From Pseudomonas lundensis (GTDB taxonomy: Bacteria > Pseudomonadota > Gammaproteobacteria > Pseudomonadales > Pseudomonadaceae), in the NCBI RefSeq assembly GCF_001042985.1, contig NZ_JYKY01000009.1, positions 1 to 64,000 on the forward strand: a stretch of DNA of 64,000 bases. The letters run 5' to 3'. Every line of letters starts with the position of its first letter. Position 1 is the first letter of the stretch. The notes below the pieces were generated by a model. It was not told the DNA's origin. It did not search any database and saw only the letters and a list, made by a program, of their open reading frames with translations. Below are positions 19,320-28,598 of this stretch, piece by piece. A program made the position numbers and the translations under genes.

Positions 19320-19705
19320 CATAACAAGAATAAAAACTGCAGCAACATAATAAAAACAATACGAAACGACTCTGACATAACAAAAACAACACGGCAGAGA
19401 CGCAGCTAACAGATTTTTTTGGAGAAGGTTTACTTTTCCGGGGAGCCAAAAGCCACCTCGCAACCGGGCAGAGAACAATAAAACTACCTTCAGGTAGCAC
19501 CCGTTCAGGTTGGATCGCAGGTTTCAAACCCTGTGATGAAAGTGGATCAGCGCTCAAAAAAATACGTTTGCTCTTGATCCCGGATGGGGATCGCCAAAAA
19601 CAGCAGTAAAGGGCCACGGTCACAAAAACAACAACAGACCGCCCCTCAATAATAAAAAGAGCAGGCAACAACACATTAAAGGGGAGCTCAGGCTCCCCTT
19701 TGTGT
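19320..19705 (+). ncRNA. crcY: CrcY-type small RNA that titrates Hfq/Crc
   Basis: An AT-rich gene-free stretch that begins about 12 bases after a sigma-54 promoter and ends at a hairpin, giving about 385 nt, near the size of known CrcY/CrcZ. It holds at least seven CA-type AAnAAnAA motifs, for example at 19323, 19329, 19349, 19379, 19474 (AACAATAA), 19627 (AACAACAA) and 19648 (AATAATAA). Such RNAs sequester Hfq/Crc and relieve carbon catabolite repression when CbrAB is active. Crc-controlled amino-acid catabolism fits the leucine genes around it. In P. putida crcY is, as I recall, also next to the HMG-CoA lyase gene, which favours CrcY over CrcZ (found after cbrB). The open frame through it on the minus strand is low-complexity and not a gene. 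Confidence 0.88.
19678..19701. terminator. Shared terminator of crcY and the convergent acyl-CoA synthetase gene
   Basis: AAAGGGGAGC, loop TCAG, GCTCCCCTTT. It lies eight bases past the stop of the minus-strand synthetase and at the 3' end of crcY, so it probably stops both transcripts. Confidence 0.8.
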
Positions 19706-19708
19706 TGC

Positions 19709-21406
19709 TCAGGATTTGCCCTGCCCTGACTGACCAAGCTCCTGAATGCTGACTTCGCGCATTTTGAATTTCTGGATTTTGCCGGTCACGGTCATCGGGA
19801 ACGTGTCGACGAACTTGAAGTAGCGCGGGGTTTTGAAGTGCGCAATGCGGGCCTTGCACCAAGTCTGCAACTCCAGCTCGTTGGCAGTGTGGCCGGGGTG
19901 AAACTTGATCCAGGCGACAATTTCCTCACCGTACTTCTCGTCCGGAATGCCCACGATCTGCACGTCCGCCACGGCCGGGTGGGTGAAGAAAAACTCTTCC
20001 AGCTCACGCGGGTAAATGTTTTCGCCGCCACGAATAATCATGTCTTTGTTGCGCCCCACGATACGCACATACCCCTGCTCGTCCATTTGCGCCAGATCGC
20101 CGGTGTGCATCCAGCCTTCGCTGTCGATAGCCTCCAGCGTGGCGTGCGGGTTATTCCAGTAGCCCAGCATCACGCTGTAGCCGCGCGTGCACAGCTCACC
20201 GATCTCACCTCGCGCTACGATCTGCCCTTCAGCGTCGATCAGCTTGTTCTCCAGGTGCGGCTGAGTGCGCCCGACCGTGGTCACACGTAATTCCAGCTCG
20301 TCCGCAGGGCCCGTCTGAATGGACACGGGGCTGGTTTCGGTCATGCCATAAGCAATTTGTACCTCGCTCATGTGCATCTCGCTGATGACACGGCGCATCA
20401 CTTCAATCGGGCACGTGGCGCCCGCCATAATCCCGGTGCGCAAGCTCGACAGGTCAAACCCGGCCCGCTGCGGGTGATCGAGCAGGGCAATAAACATGGT
20501 GGGCACACCGTAGAGCCCGGTGGCGCGTTCTTGTGCGATGGCTTGCAGGGTCAGGCCGGGATCGAAGGCTTCACTGGGGTAAATCATTGTGGTGCCGTGG
20601 GTGACGCACCCCAGGTTGCCCATGACCATGCCAAAGCAGTGGTACAACGGCACCGGAATCACCAGACGATCATTGGCCGTCAGCCCGAGGCTTTCGCCCA
20701 CCATGAAACCGTTGTTGAGGATGTTGCGATGGCTCAGGGTCGCGCCCTTGGGAAAACCTGTGGTGCCTGAGGTGTACTGGATATTCACCGGGTGCTCGGG
20801 CATCACGGCCGCCTTGCGCGCCTGCAATTGCTCAACCTCGACCCCTGCCCCCAGCGTGGCCAGTTGCGCCCAGGGCAAAAAGCCGGGCGCCGGTGCCGCC
20901 GCGAGGCTGATTACGCCACGCAAATCCGGCAGGTGCGCACTGCACAGGTGGCCAGGCGAGTGAGCACTCAATTGCGGGACCAATTGCTCAACCATCGCGT
21001 GGTAGTCCGATGTTTTGAACGCCCCGGCGCACACCAGCCACTGACAGGCCGACTGCTTGAGCACGTAGTCCAGTTCAGAAAGCCGGTACGCCGGGTTGAT
21101 GTTGACCAGAATCACGCCGATCTGGGCGCTGGCAAATTGGCAGATAAACCATTCAAGGCAATTGGGCGCCCAGATGCCCAGCCGGTCGCCGGCTTGCAGC
21201 CCCAGCGCCATGAAGCCACGGGCATGCAGGTCGACAGCACGGCTCAATTGCGACCAGCTCAGGCGCTGGTGTTGATGGCGCACAATCAGCGCCTCGTTCT
21301 CGGGGTAACGCGCGGCCGTACGCTCAAACGCCTGGCCGATGGTCAATGTCAGCAGGGCCTTGTCCTGCGCACCCTGGCTGTAACTGGGGGCTGATTGCGA
21401 CGTCAT
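19709..21406 (-). CDS. AMP-forming acyl-CoA synthetase (ACSF2-like)
   Basis: A 565-residue ANL-superfamily ligase. Motifs: P-loop [56 protein letters not shown], the hinge [16 protein letters not shown], and the catalytic Lys in [11 protein letters not shown] near the C-terminus. It activates medium-chain or branched fatty acids to CoA thioesters. It is divergent from liuA across a gap with two LiuR boxes, which suggests it supplies branched acyl-CoA (for example from isovalerate or related acids) to the liu pathway. AGAGGAG precedes the ATG. Confidence 0.9.
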   Translation of the reverse strand: MTSQSAPSYSQGAQDKALLTLTIGQAFERTAARYPENEALIVRHQHQRLSWSQLSRAVDLHARGFMALGLQAGDRLGIWAPNCLEWFICQFASAQIGVILVNINPAYRLSELDYVLKQSACQWLVCAGAFKTSDYHAMVEQLVPQLSAHSPGHLCSAHLPDLRGVISLAAAPAPGFLPWAQLATLGAGVEVEQLQARKAAVMPEHPVNIQYTSGTTGFPKGATLSHRNILNNGFMVGESLGLTANDRLVIPVPLYHCFGMVMGNLGCVTHGTTMIYPSEAFDPGLTLQAIAQERATGLYGVPTMFIALLDHPQRAGFDLSSLRTGIMAGATCPIEVMRRVISEMHMSEVQIAYGMTETSPVSIQTGPADELELRVTTVGRTQPHLENKLIDAEGQIVARGEIGELCTRGYSVMLGYWNNPHATLEAIDSEGWMHTGDLAQMDEQGYVRIVGRNKDMIIRGGENIYPRELEEFFFTHPAVADVQIVGIPDEKYGEEIVAWIKFHPGHTANELELQTWCKARIAHFKTPRYFKFVDTFPMTVTGKIQKFKMREVSIQELGQSGQGKS

Positions 21407-21497
21407 GACAACTCCTCTTGTGATTATTGTTGGGAGTATGGGAAAGCGCGCACAAGCGCCCTCTCAATCAGAAGAATAGCAATCACTCTGGCTTAAG

Positions 21498-21513
21498 TTG
21501 ACGTTAACGTAAA
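21498..21513. promoter_or_regulatory. LiuR-type operator 1, synthetase/liuA gap
   Basis: TTGACGTTAACGTAAA, a 7+2+7 inverted repeat with one mismatched position. It matches the boxes at 17785 and 21540 and lies between the divergent acyl-CoA synthetase and liuA genes. Confidence 0.7.
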
Positions 21514-21539
21514 GGTCATTGACAGGCCCAGGTGCCAAG

Positions 21540-21555
21540 TTTACGTTTACGTAAA
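21540..21555. promoter_or_regulatory. LiuR-type operator 2, closer to liuA
   Basis: TTTACGTTTACGTAAA, a perfect 7+2+7 inverted repeat, 56 bases before liuA. It is centred 42 bases from operator 1, four helical turns, so the two boxes may serve one face of the DNA or one promoter each. Confidence 0.7.
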
Positions 21556-21611
21556 GCTTCCCCTGGCGACGCAGTAACCGCCTCATACAAGAACAATGAA
21601 CAAGGTGCCCC

Positions 21612-22775
21612 ATGAGCTACCCGACTTTGAACTTCGCCCTGGGCGAAACCATCGACATGCTGCGCGAACAGGTCCAGTCATTCGTCGCCGCTGAACTGGC
21701 GCCCCGCGCAGCGCAAATCGACAAGGACAACCTGTTCCCGGCAGACATGTGGCGCAAGTTTGGCGACATGGGCTTGCTGGGCATCACCGTTCCGGAAGCC
21801 TACGGCGGCACCGGCCTCAGCTATTTGGCCCATGTGGTGGCCATGGAAGAAATCAGCCGTGGTTCGGCGTCGGTTGCGCTGTCCTACGGTGCGCATTCGA
21901 ACCTGTGCGTGAACCAGATCAACCGCAACGGCAGCGATGCTCAAAAACGTCACTACCTGCCCAAACTGATCAGCGGCGAACACATCGGCGCGCTCGCCAT
22001 GAGCGAGCCCAACGCCGGCTCTGACGTGGTGTCCATGAAATTGCGCGCTGACAAGCGCGGCGACCATTTTGTGCTCAACGGCAGCAAAACCTGGATCACC
22101 AACGGCCCCGACGCCGACACCTATGTGATCTACGCCAAGACCGACATCGAAAAAAAGGCCCATGGCATCAGCGCCTTTATTGTCGAGCGCGACTGGAAAG
22201 GCTTCAGCCGCAGCAAGCATTTCGACAAGCTGGGCATGCGCGGCTCCAACACCGGCGAGCTGTTTTTCGACAACGTTGAGGTGCCTGAAGAAAACCTGCT
22301 GGGCCCCCTCAACGCCGGGGTCAAGGTGCTGATGAGCGGCCTCGATTACGAGCGCGTCGTACTGTCGGGCGGCCCGACCGGCATCATGCAAGCCTGCATG
22401 GACCTGGTGGTGCCCTACATCCATGACCGCAAACAGTTCGGCCAAAGCATCGGGGAGTTTCAGCTGATTCAGGGCAAAGTGGCCGATATGTACACCCAAC
22501 TCAATGCCAGCCGTGCCTACCTGTATGCGGTCGCGGCCGCCTGTGAGCGGGGCGAAACCACCCGCAAGGACGCCGCTGGGGTGATCCTCTACAGCGCCGA
22601 ACGCGCCACGCAAATGGCCCTCGACGCCATCCAGATCCTCGGCGGTAATGGCTACATCAATGAATTCCCGGCCGGACGTCTGCTGCGCGACGCGAAACTG
22701 TACGAAATCGGTGCGGGCACCAGCGAGATCCGCCGGATGCTGATTGGCCGCGAACTCTTTAACGAAACCCGCTAA
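21612..22775 (+). CDS. liuA: Isovaleryl-CoA dehydrogenase
   Basis: A 387-residue acyl-CoA dehydrogenase, oxidising isovaleryl-CoA to 3-methylcrotonyl-CoA with electron transfer to ETF. It has the FAD signature [16 protein letters not shown] and the catalytic Glu247 in [10 protein letters not shown], the position characteristic of isovaleryl-CoA dehydrogenases, plus the C-terminal [33 protein letters not shown]. It is the first gene of liuABCD, and liuB starts 10 bases after its stop. Confidence 0.95.
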   Translation: MSYPTLNFALGETIDMLREQVQSFVAAELAPRAAQIDKDNLFPADMWRKFGDMGLLGITVPEAYGGTGLSYLAHVVAMEEISRGSASVALSYGAHSNLCVNQINRNGSDAQKRHYLPKLISGEHIGALAMSEPNAGSDVVSMKLRADKRGDHFVLNGSKTWITNGPDADTYVIYAKTDIEKKAHGISAFIVERDWKGFSRSKHFDKLGMRGSNTGELFFDNVEVPEENLLGPLNAGVKVLMSGLDYERVVLSGGPTGIMQACMDLVVPYIHDRKQFGQSIGEFQLIQGKVADMYTQLNASRAYLYAVAAACERGETTRKDAAGVILYSAERATQMALDAIQILGGNGYINEFPAGRLLRDAKLYEIGAGTSEIRRMLIGRELFNETR

Positions 22776-22785
22776 GGAGTGGCCC

Positions 22786-24393
22786 ATGTCTATCTTGCAC
22801 AGCACCGTCAACCCGCGCTCCCCCGAGTTCGCCGCCAATCGCGACGCCATGCTCAAACAGGTGGACGCCCTGCACAGCGTACTCGCCCATGTGCAACAGG
22901 GCGGCGGCGCCCGCGCCCAGGAGCGCCACACCGCCCGGGGCAAGCTGCTGCCGCGTGAACGCATCGACCGGCTGCTGGACATTGGCTCGCCCTTCCTCGA
23001 ACTGAGTCAGCTGGCGGCTTACGAGGTGTACGGCGAGGACGTCCCGGCTGCCGGCATCATTGCCGGGATCGGTCGGGTTGAAGGCGTGGAATGCATGATT
23101 GTGGCCAACGACGCCACAGTCAAAGGCGGCTCGTACTACCCGCTGACGGTCAAAAAGCACCTGCGGGCGCAGACCATTGCCGAGCAAAACCGGCTGCCTT
23201 GCATTTACCTGGTGGATTCGGGCGGCGCCAACTTGCCGCGTCAGGACGAAGTCTTCCCGGACCGCGAGCACTTTGGGCGCATCTTCTTCAATCAGGCCAA
23301 CATGAGCGCCGCCGGGATTCCCCAAATCGCCGTGGTCATGGGCTCGTGCACCGCGGGCGGCGCATATGTGCCCGCGATGGCGGACGAAGCGATCATGGTG
23401 CGCCAGCAAGCCACCATTTTTCTCGCCGGGCCGCCGCTGGTCAAAGCCGCGACCGGAGAGGTGGTCAGCGCCGAAGACTTGGGCGGTGCCGATGTGCACT
23501 GCAAGATCTCCGGGGTGGCCGACCATTACGCCGAGAACGACGCGCATGCGCTGGCGCTGGCGCGGCGCAGTGTTGCCAACCTCAATTGGCAAAAGCTGGG
23601 GCAATTGACCCGACGCACACCGTTGGCGCCGCTGTATGCCAGCGACGAGCTGTACGGCATCGTCCCGGCCGAGGCCAAGCAGCCGTTTGATGTGCGTGAG
23701 GTGATCGCCCGGTTGGTGGACGGCTCGGTGTTCGATGAGTTCAAAGCGCTGTTCGGCACCACGCTGGTGTGCGGTTTTGCCCATTTGCACGGGTATCCGG
23801 TGGCGATTCTGGCCAACAACGGCATTTTGTTTGCTGAGGCGGCGCAAAAAGGCGCGCATTTCATTGAGCTGGCCTGTCAGCGCGCCATTCCGCTGGTGTT
23901 CCTGCAAAACATCACCGGTTTTATGGTGGGGCAGAAATACGAAGCCGGCGGCATTGCCAAGCATGGTGCCAAACTGGTGACCGCCGTGGCGTGCGCCAAG
24001 GTGCCGAAATTCACGGTGATCATCGGTGGCAGTTTTGGCGCGGGCAACTACGGGATGTGCGGGCGTGCCTATGACCCGCGCTTTTTGTGGATGTGGCCCA
24101 ACGCCCGCATCGGCGTGATGGGGGCGGAACAGGCGGCGGGCGTGTTGGTGCAGGTCAAGCGTGAACAGGCGCAACGTACCGGCGAGGCCTTTACCCCTCA
24201 GGACGAAGCCGACATCAAGCAGCCGATCCTCGACCAGTACGAACATCAGGGCCACCCCTACTACTCCAGCGCCCGGCTGTGGGATGACGGCGTGATCGAC
24301 CCGGCGCAAACCCGTGACGTGCTGGCGTTGGGCTTGTCCGCTGCCTTGAGCGCGCCGATCGACACCACGCGCTTTGGCGTGTTCCGCATGTAA
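22786..24393 (+). CDS. liuB: 3-methylcrotonyl-CoA carboxylase, beta (carboxyltransferase) subunit
   Basis: A 535-residue carboxyltransferase. Two crotonase-like halves are visible: the acyl-CoA side ([27 protein letters not shown]) and the biotin side ([43 protein letters not shown]). It moves CO2 from biotin on LiuD to 3-methylcrotonyl-CoA. The start at 22786 has AAGGAG upstream and agrees with the family length; the frame extends 14 codons into liuA but without conservation. Confidence 0.95.
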   Translation: MSILHSTVNPRSPEFAANRDAMLKQVDALHSVLAHVQQGGGARAQERHTARGKLLPRERIDRLLDIGSPFLELSQLAAYEVYGEDVPAAGIIAGIGRVEGVECMIVANDATVKGGSYYPLTVKKHLRAQTIAEQNRLPCIYLVDSGGANLPRQDEVFPDREHFGRIFFNQANMSAAGIPQIAVVMGSCTAGGAYVPAMADEAIMVRQQATIFLAGPPLVKAATGEVVSAEDLGGADVHCKISGVADHYAENDAHALALARRSVANLNWQKLGQLTRRTPLAPLYASDELYGIVPAEAKQPFDVREVIARLVDGSVFDEFKALFGTTLVCGFAHLHGYPVAILANNGILFAEAAQKGAHFIELACQRAIPLVFLQNITGFMVGQKYEAGGIAKHGAKLVTAVACAKVPKFTVIIGGSFGAGNYGMCGRAYDPRFLWMWPNARIGVMGAEQAAGVLVQVKREQAQRTGEAFTPQDEADIKQPILDQYEHQGHPYYSSARLWDDGVIDPAQTRDVLALGLSAALSAPIDTTRFGVFRM

Positions 24394-24449
24394 ACCCGTA
24401 CCGGGGCGGGCATGGGCGGGCGCAACACCTACCCGCCGCGCCACTGCCG

Positions 24450-24460
24450 CCCCCCCCCCC
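24450..24460 (+). repeat. Run of eleven C's between liuB and liuC
   Basis: A homopolymer C tract in the 110-base gap between liuB and liuC, flanked by GC-rich sequence. Such runs slip during replication and are also prone to sequencing error. It is outside coding sequence, so length change would alter only mRNA leader structure or distance. Confidence 0.8.
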
Positions 24461-24503
24461 TGCGCACTCATCTACACGTACAGCCATCCAAGGACTGACG
24501 GAC

Positions 24504-25322
24504 ATGATCGATTTCAACACCCTTGAACTCCAGACCGACCCCCGGGGTTTCGCCACCCTGTGGTTGAGTCGCGAAGAAAAAAACAATGCTTTCAATGCCG
24601 AGATGATCCGCGAACTGATCCTCGCGCTGGACGCTGTGCAAAGCGACGCCAGCCTGCGGTTTCTGGTCCTGCGCGGGCGCGGCAAGCACTTTAGCGCTGG
24701 CGCCGACCTGGCCTGGATGCAGCAATCGGCTGAACTGGATTACAACACCAACCTCGACGACGCCCGGCACTTGGCCGAGCTGATGTACAACTTGGCCAAG
24801 CTGAAAATGCCGACGCTGGCCGTGGTGCAAGGCGCGGCCTACGGCGGCGCGCTGGGCCTGATCAGCGCCTGCGACATGGCCATCGGCACGGACGACGCGC
24901 AGTTCTGCCTCTCTGAAGTACGCATTGGCATCGCGCCTGCGGTCATCAGCCCGTTTGTGGTGCAAGCGATTGGCGAACGTGCCGCGCGCCGCTACGCGCT
25001 GACCGCCGAACGTTTCAGTGGCGAACGGGCGCGTGAGCTGGGGCTGTTGTCCGAAAGTTACCCGGCCGCCGAACTCGATCAGCAGGTCGCACGCTGGATC
25101 GACACGTTGCTGCTCAACAGCCCCTTCGCCATGCGCGCCTGCAAAGACCTGCTGCGCGAAGTCAGCCATGGCGCACCGACGCCAGCCATTCGCCGCTACT
25201 GTGAAAACGCTATTGCGCGCATTCGCGTCAGCCCCGAAGGCCAGGAGGGCCTGCGCGCATTTCTGCAAAAGCGCGCGCCCAGTTGGCAGATCGACTCAAC
25301 GCAACAGGAGCCGCGCCCATGA
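24504..25322 (+). CDS. liuC: Methylglutaconyl-CoA hydratase
   Basis: A 272-residue enoyl-CoA hydratase/isomerase. It has the oxyanion-hole motif HFSAGADLAWMQ and the second loop AYGGALGLISACDMAIG with the SEVRIGIAPAVISPFV region. It hydrates 3-methylglutaconyl-CoA to HMG-CoA. An AAGGA lies nine bases upstream of the ATG. Its stop overlaps the liuD start (ATGA). Confidence 0.93.
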   Translation: MIDFNTLELQTDPRGFATLWLSREEKNNAFNAEMIRELILALDAVQSDASLRFLVLRGRGKHFSAGADLAWMQQSAELDYNTNLDDARHLAELMYNLAKLKMPTLAVVQGAAYGGALGLISACDMAIGTDDAQFCLSEVRIGIAPAVISPFVVQAIGERAARRYALTAERFSGERARELGLLSESYPAAELDQQVARWIDTLLLNSPFAMRACKDLLREVSHGAPTPAIRRYCENAIARIRVSPEGQEGLRAFLQKRAPSWQIDSTQQEPRP

Positions 25323-27259
25323 ACGCCCCGACCCTTACCACCGTGTTGGTGGCCAACCGTGGTGAAATTGCCTGCCGGGTGATGCGCACTGCCAAGGCCC
25401 TGGGCCTGACCAGCGTCGCCGTGCACAGCGACACCGACCGCGACGCACGCCACTGCCGAGAAGCCGACCAGTGCGTGAACCTGGGGGGCAGCAAGGCGGC
25501 CGACAGCTACCTGCAAATCGACAAGATCATTGCTGCGGCCAAGGCCAGCGGCGCGCAGGCGATCCACCCCGGCTATGGCTTTTTGTCTGAAAACGCCGGG
25601 TTTGCCAGGGCGATTGAACAGGCAGGCCTGATCTTCCTAGGCCCGCCCGCCTCGGCCATTGATGCCATGGGCAGTAAATCCGCCGCCAAGGCCTTGATGG
25701 AAGTGGCCGGGGTGCCTCTGGTGCCGGGTTATCACGGCGAGGCGCAAGATCTGCAAACCTTTCGCGCCGCGGCTGAGAACATCGGCTACCCGGTCTTGCT
25801 TAAAGCCACCGCCGGGGGTGGCGGCAAGGGCATGAAAGTGGTGGACGACGAAAGCCAACTGGCCGAAGCACTGGCTTCGGCTCAGCGTGAAGCGCTGTCG
25901 TCGTTTGGCGATGCACGCATGCTGGTTGAAAAATACGTGCTCAAGCCCAGGCATGTGGAGATTCAGGTGTTTGCCGATCAGCACGGCCATTGCCTTTACC
26001 TCAACGAACGGGACTGCTCCATTCAGCGCCGTCACCAAAAAGTGGTCGAAGAAGCCCCTGCGCCGGGGCTCAGCCCCGAGCTGCGGCGCGCCATGGGCGA
26101 ATCGGCCGTGCGGGCGGCCCAGGCCATTGGTTACGTGGGCGCCGGTACGGTGGAATTTTTGCTGGATGCGCGGGGGGATTTCTTCTTTATGGAGATGAAC
26201 ACCCGGCTGCAGGTGGAACACCCGGTGACGGAAGCCATCACCGGGCTGGATCTGGTGGCCTGGCAGATCCGCGTTGCGCGCGGCGAAGCGTTGCCCATCA
26301 CCCAGGCGGATGTACCACTGCGCGGGCATGCCATCGAAGTGCGCCTGTACGCCGAAGACCCGAGCCATGATTTCTTGCCCCAGACCGGCCGTCTGGCCGT
26401 GTACCGCGAGTCGGCCGAGGGTGCAGGACGCCGGGTCGACAGCGGGGTCAGCGAAGGCGATGAGGTGTCGCCGTTTTATGACCCGATGCTGGGCAAGCTG
26501 ATCGCGTGGGGCGAAGACCGCGAGCAGGCGCGTTTGCGCTTGTTGGCCATGCTCGATGAGTTCGCTATCGGCGGCCTGAAAACCAACCTGAGTTTCTTGC
26601 GCCGAATCATCGCTCACCCTGCGTTTGCCGCGGCCGAGCTGGACACGGGGTTTATCCCGCGCCATGAGGCGCAATTACTGCCAAAGGCGCAACCTTTGCC
26701 TGACGCGTTTTGGTCAGTGGCAGCACCCGCATTCGTGCAGACCCTGCCACTTGATCGTCGCGACGACGAGGCCACTTCACCGTGGTCGCAGCGCAACGGA
26801 TGGCGCATCGGTTTGCCCGCGCAAACCCTGTTGGCCCTGAGCTGTAAGGGTGAGCACAAGGTCATTGCCCTGACCGGGCAGCAGCCCACGGTGCAGGATC
26901 AGCATCTGGTGATCGAACGACACGGCGTGCGCACCCGGCATCTGGCTGTGCGGCGCGGCGACACGCTGTATGTGCAGTGGGACGGCGAGCTGCAGGCCGT
27001 GAGCGCTTGTGATCCGTTGGCCGCGGCCGGTGCCCGGCAGGCACACGAAGGCGGACTGAGTGCGCCCATGAACGGCAGCATCGTGCGCGTCATGGTGGCG
27101 GTCGGACAGAACGTGGCGGCAGGGGCGCAACTGGTCGTGCTTGAGGCCATGAAGATGGAACACAGCCTGCGTGCGCCACGCGACGGGGTGGTCAAAGCCG
27201 TATTCGGCCAGGAAGGTGACATGGTGGGAGAAGGCGCGGTACTGGTCGAACTCGAATAA
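25319..27259 (+). CDS. liuD: 3-methylcrotonyl-CoA carboxylase, alpha (biotin) subunit
   Basis: A 646-residue biotin-dependent carboxylase subunit. The biotin carboxylase domain (about 1-450) has VANRGEIACRV, the ATP-grasp glycine loop GGGGKGMK and the MEMNTRLQVEHPVTE signature. A BT linker follows, then the C-terminal biotin-carrier domain with EAMKMEH (biotinylated Lys612). The start codon overlaps the liuC stop, so the two are translationally coupled. With LiuB it forms the carboxylase holoenzyme. A strong terminator follows. Confidence 0.95.
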   Translation: MNAPTLTTVLVANRGEIACRVMRTAKALGLTSVAVHSDTDRDARHCREADQCVNLGGSKAADSYLQIDKIIAAAKASGAQAIHPGYGFLSENAGFARAIEQAGLIFLGPPASAIDAMGSKSAAKALMEVAGVPLVPGYHGEAQDLQTFRAAAENIGYPVLLKATAGGGGKGMKVVDDESQLAEALASAQREALSSFGDARMLVEKYVLKPRHVEIQVFADQHGHCLYLNERDCSIQRRHQKVVEEAPAPGLSPELRRAMGESAVRAAQAIGYVGAGTVEFLLDARGDFFFMEMNTRLQVEHPVTEAITGLDLVAWQIRVARGEALPITQADVPLRGHAIEVRLYAEDPSHDFLPQTGRLAVYRESAEGAGRRVDSGVSEGDEVSPFYDPMLGKLIAWGEDREQARLRLLAMLDEFAIGGLKTNLSFLRRIIAHPAFAAAELDTGFIPRHEAQLLPKAQPLPDAFWSVAAPAFVQTLPLDRRDDEATSPWSQRNGWRIGLPAQTLLALSCKGEHKVIALTGQQPTVQDQHLVIERHGVRTRHLAVRRGDTLYVQWDGELQAVSACDPLAAAGARQAHEGGLSAPMNGSIVRVMVAVGQNVAAGAQLVVLEAMKMEHSLRAPRDGVVKAVFGQEGDMVGEGAVLVELE

Positions 27260-27272
27260 AGCAACGGGCATG

Positions 27273-27308
27273 AAAAAGGCGGCTACCGGTTTCGGTAGCC
27301 GCCTTTTT
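27273..27308. terminator. Bidirectional terminator after liuD and the S24-like regulator
   Basis: AAAAAGGCGGCTACCG, loop GTTT, and its exact complement ending in TTTTT. The A and T flanks allow it to work in both directions for the convergent liuD and regulator transcripts. Confidence 0.88.
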
Positions 27309-27331
27309 AGTGGATGTCTGGAAACTGCGCC

Positions 27332-27988
27332 TCAGAACTTGGTCGTCGCCTGCACCACGACGCCAAGAACGCGGCAGCCTTCATCAAACAGGACTTTGGG
27401 ATAGGTCGGGTTGAGCGGCTTGAGATAACGCTGGCCACTGTCCTCGATCAACTGACGGAACATGGCGCTTTCGGCGCCCGGTGTGCGCACGACCACCATT
27501 TTGCCGGGCTCCACCTCGATATCGGGGTCCACCAGGATCAGCATGCCCTGGGGAATGCTGAGGCCCATGGGCGCCGTCATCGCATCACCGGTCACTTGCA
27601 GCCAGAAAGCATCGCCCTTGGCGTAGTGATCACTCATTTCAAAGGCTGTGGCCGCGGGATAGCCGTCGAGCGTGGCCTCGTTGATCTCGCCCACCTTCTC
27701 CCAATCCCGCACGGGGTATCGGAAGGCTGAGGTAATGACGTACGTGTTTTCTTCAGGGTTGAGGTCGTCGTTACTGGCCTTGCGTTCACGCACCACCAAC
27801 GCTACCTCAAGGTGCCCAAGCCCGAGGGCATGCAGCACTTTGTTCATGGTTTCGAGGTCGGGTTGACGACGTTTATTAAGCCAATGACCAACGCCGCCCT
27901 GGGAAGCCCCCACGCGTTCGGCGAGTTTTTCTTGCGTGAGTTTGAGCTCGCGCAATTTCGTTCTGACTAAAGCGATCCATTTATCCAT
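27332..27988 (-). CDS. LexA/CI-like (PrtR-type) repressor with degenerate peptidase site
   Basis: A 218-residue regulator with an N-terminal Xre-type helix-turn-helix (residues 5-58, LTQEKLAERVGASQGGVGHWLNKRR) and a C-terminal S24 peptidase fold (about 85-215). In self-cleaving members the nucleophile lies in GDSM; here it reads QVTGDAM, so Ser is Ala136. The partner Lys, usually in TFKRL, is Arg178 in AMFRQL. The usual Ala-Gly cleavage point aligns with Val99-Gly100. It therefore probably cannot respond to DNA damage by autocleavage. It is divergent from a small DUF6124 gene over an AT-rich gap with an ACAATA...TATTGT palindrome. There are no phage genes nearby. Confidence 0.85.
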   Translation of the reverse strand: MDKWIALVRTKLRELKLTQEKLAERVGASQGGVGHWLNKRRQPDLETMNKVLHALGLGHLEVALVVRERKASNDDLNPEENTYVITSAFRYPVRDWEKVGEINEATLDGYPAATAFEMSDHYAKGDAFWLQVTGDAMTAPMGLSIPQGMLILVDPDIEVEPGKMVVVRTPGAESAMFRQLIEDSGQRYLKPLNPTYPKVLFDEGCRVLGVVVQATTKF

Positions 27989-28019
27989 TTGCCGAACAAT
28001 ACGGATTGCCCGTCACGCA

Positions 28020-28035
28020 ACAATACACATATTGT
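28020..28035. promoter_or_regulatory. Operator-like palindrome between the regulator and the DUF6124 gene
   Basis: ACAATA-CACA-TATTGT is a perfect inverted repeat 32 bases upstream of the repressor start. A weaker copy (ACAAT-ACGG-ATTG) lies at 27996-28008, next to the start codon. The arrangement fits autorepression by the CI-like protein. Confidence 0.5.
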
Positions 28036-28119
28036 ATTATTTATTTTGTTAATCATAAATACCTTACGTACTAATCTGACCTCTGCTGATTCGATTAACC
28101 TCACAAACGCAGGCAGATC

Positions 28120-28467
28120 ATGACTCCAATAACAAAAATCCCTCTCAAGATTGAGGCCGATGCCGAGCTTGAAGCCCTCAAAGACAGCGCCGCAACCCAA
28201 CGCGCGCTCGACTATTATTTGAAACCATCTGTAACTCAGCGCTGCAACGAGCAAAAAGTGTTCAACGTCAGCGACGATGTCGGCTACGAAGAAGCCTTGT
28301 TGCACGCGTCGGAGTTAATGCGTTTTGCATTGACTTACGCTCATGGAGGCGCGGCGAGTGTGCAAGGCCCTCATCTGGACCTCATCAGGGGCATGGCGCA
28401 CTTCGTTGAAATGGCCAAAGACCTGGTCGACAAGACCATCGATAAGCAAAAAGCACCTGCACGCTGA
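28120..28467 (+). CDS. DUF6124 (DUF3077-like) small protein, function unknown
   Basis: A 115-residue soluble protein without signal peptide or membrane helix. The patterns TQRALDYYLKP near residues 26-36 and EALLHASELMRFALTYAHGGAASVQGPHLDLIRGMAHFVEMAKDLVDKTID are those of the small helical DUF6124/DUF3077 proteins that are numerous in Pseudomonas genomes. No function is known to me. It is divergent from the CI-like repressor and may be its target. Confidence 0.7.
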   Translation: MTPITKIPLKIEADAELEALKDSAATQRALDYYLKPSVTQRCNEQKVFNVSDDVGYEEALLHASELMRFALTYAHGGAASVQGPHLDLIRGMAHFVEMAKDLVDKTIDKQKAPAR

Positions 28468-28510
28468 GGTGGGTCGTCGCTCCAAGGCAATGAAGCTGCA
28501 TGCGAGGGCA

Positions 28511-28596
28511 TAACGTCACACCGCGGGCGATGGCTGCTCCCTTGCGCAGCCTCGCCCCCGGCGGCAACCCCATTGGCTGCCTGCGGTGTTGCGTTA
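28511..28596. repeat. Nested inverted repeat after the DUF6124 gene
   Basis: Outer 14-base arms (28511-28524 and 28583-28596, two mismatches) enclose an inner stem GGGCGA-T-GGCTGC / GCAGCC-TCGCCC at 28525-28557. The structure fills the gap between two convergent genes. It may be a terminator or a REP-like element; a genome search would tell. Confidence 0.5.
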
Positions 28597-28598
28597 CA

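Noticed and set aside
19246..19737. A 163-codon minus-strand frame through the crcY region
   Set aside because: It overlaps the synthetase start of another frame, has Cys/Ser-rich low-complexity sequence and no ribosome binding site; the region is better explained by the sRNA.
21678..24471. Long open frames (434 and 570 codons) on the minus strand opposite liuA and liuB
   Set aside because: They are shadows of strongly biased GC-rich genes: no ribosome binding sites, no recognisable domains, and the plus-strand proteins are clear.
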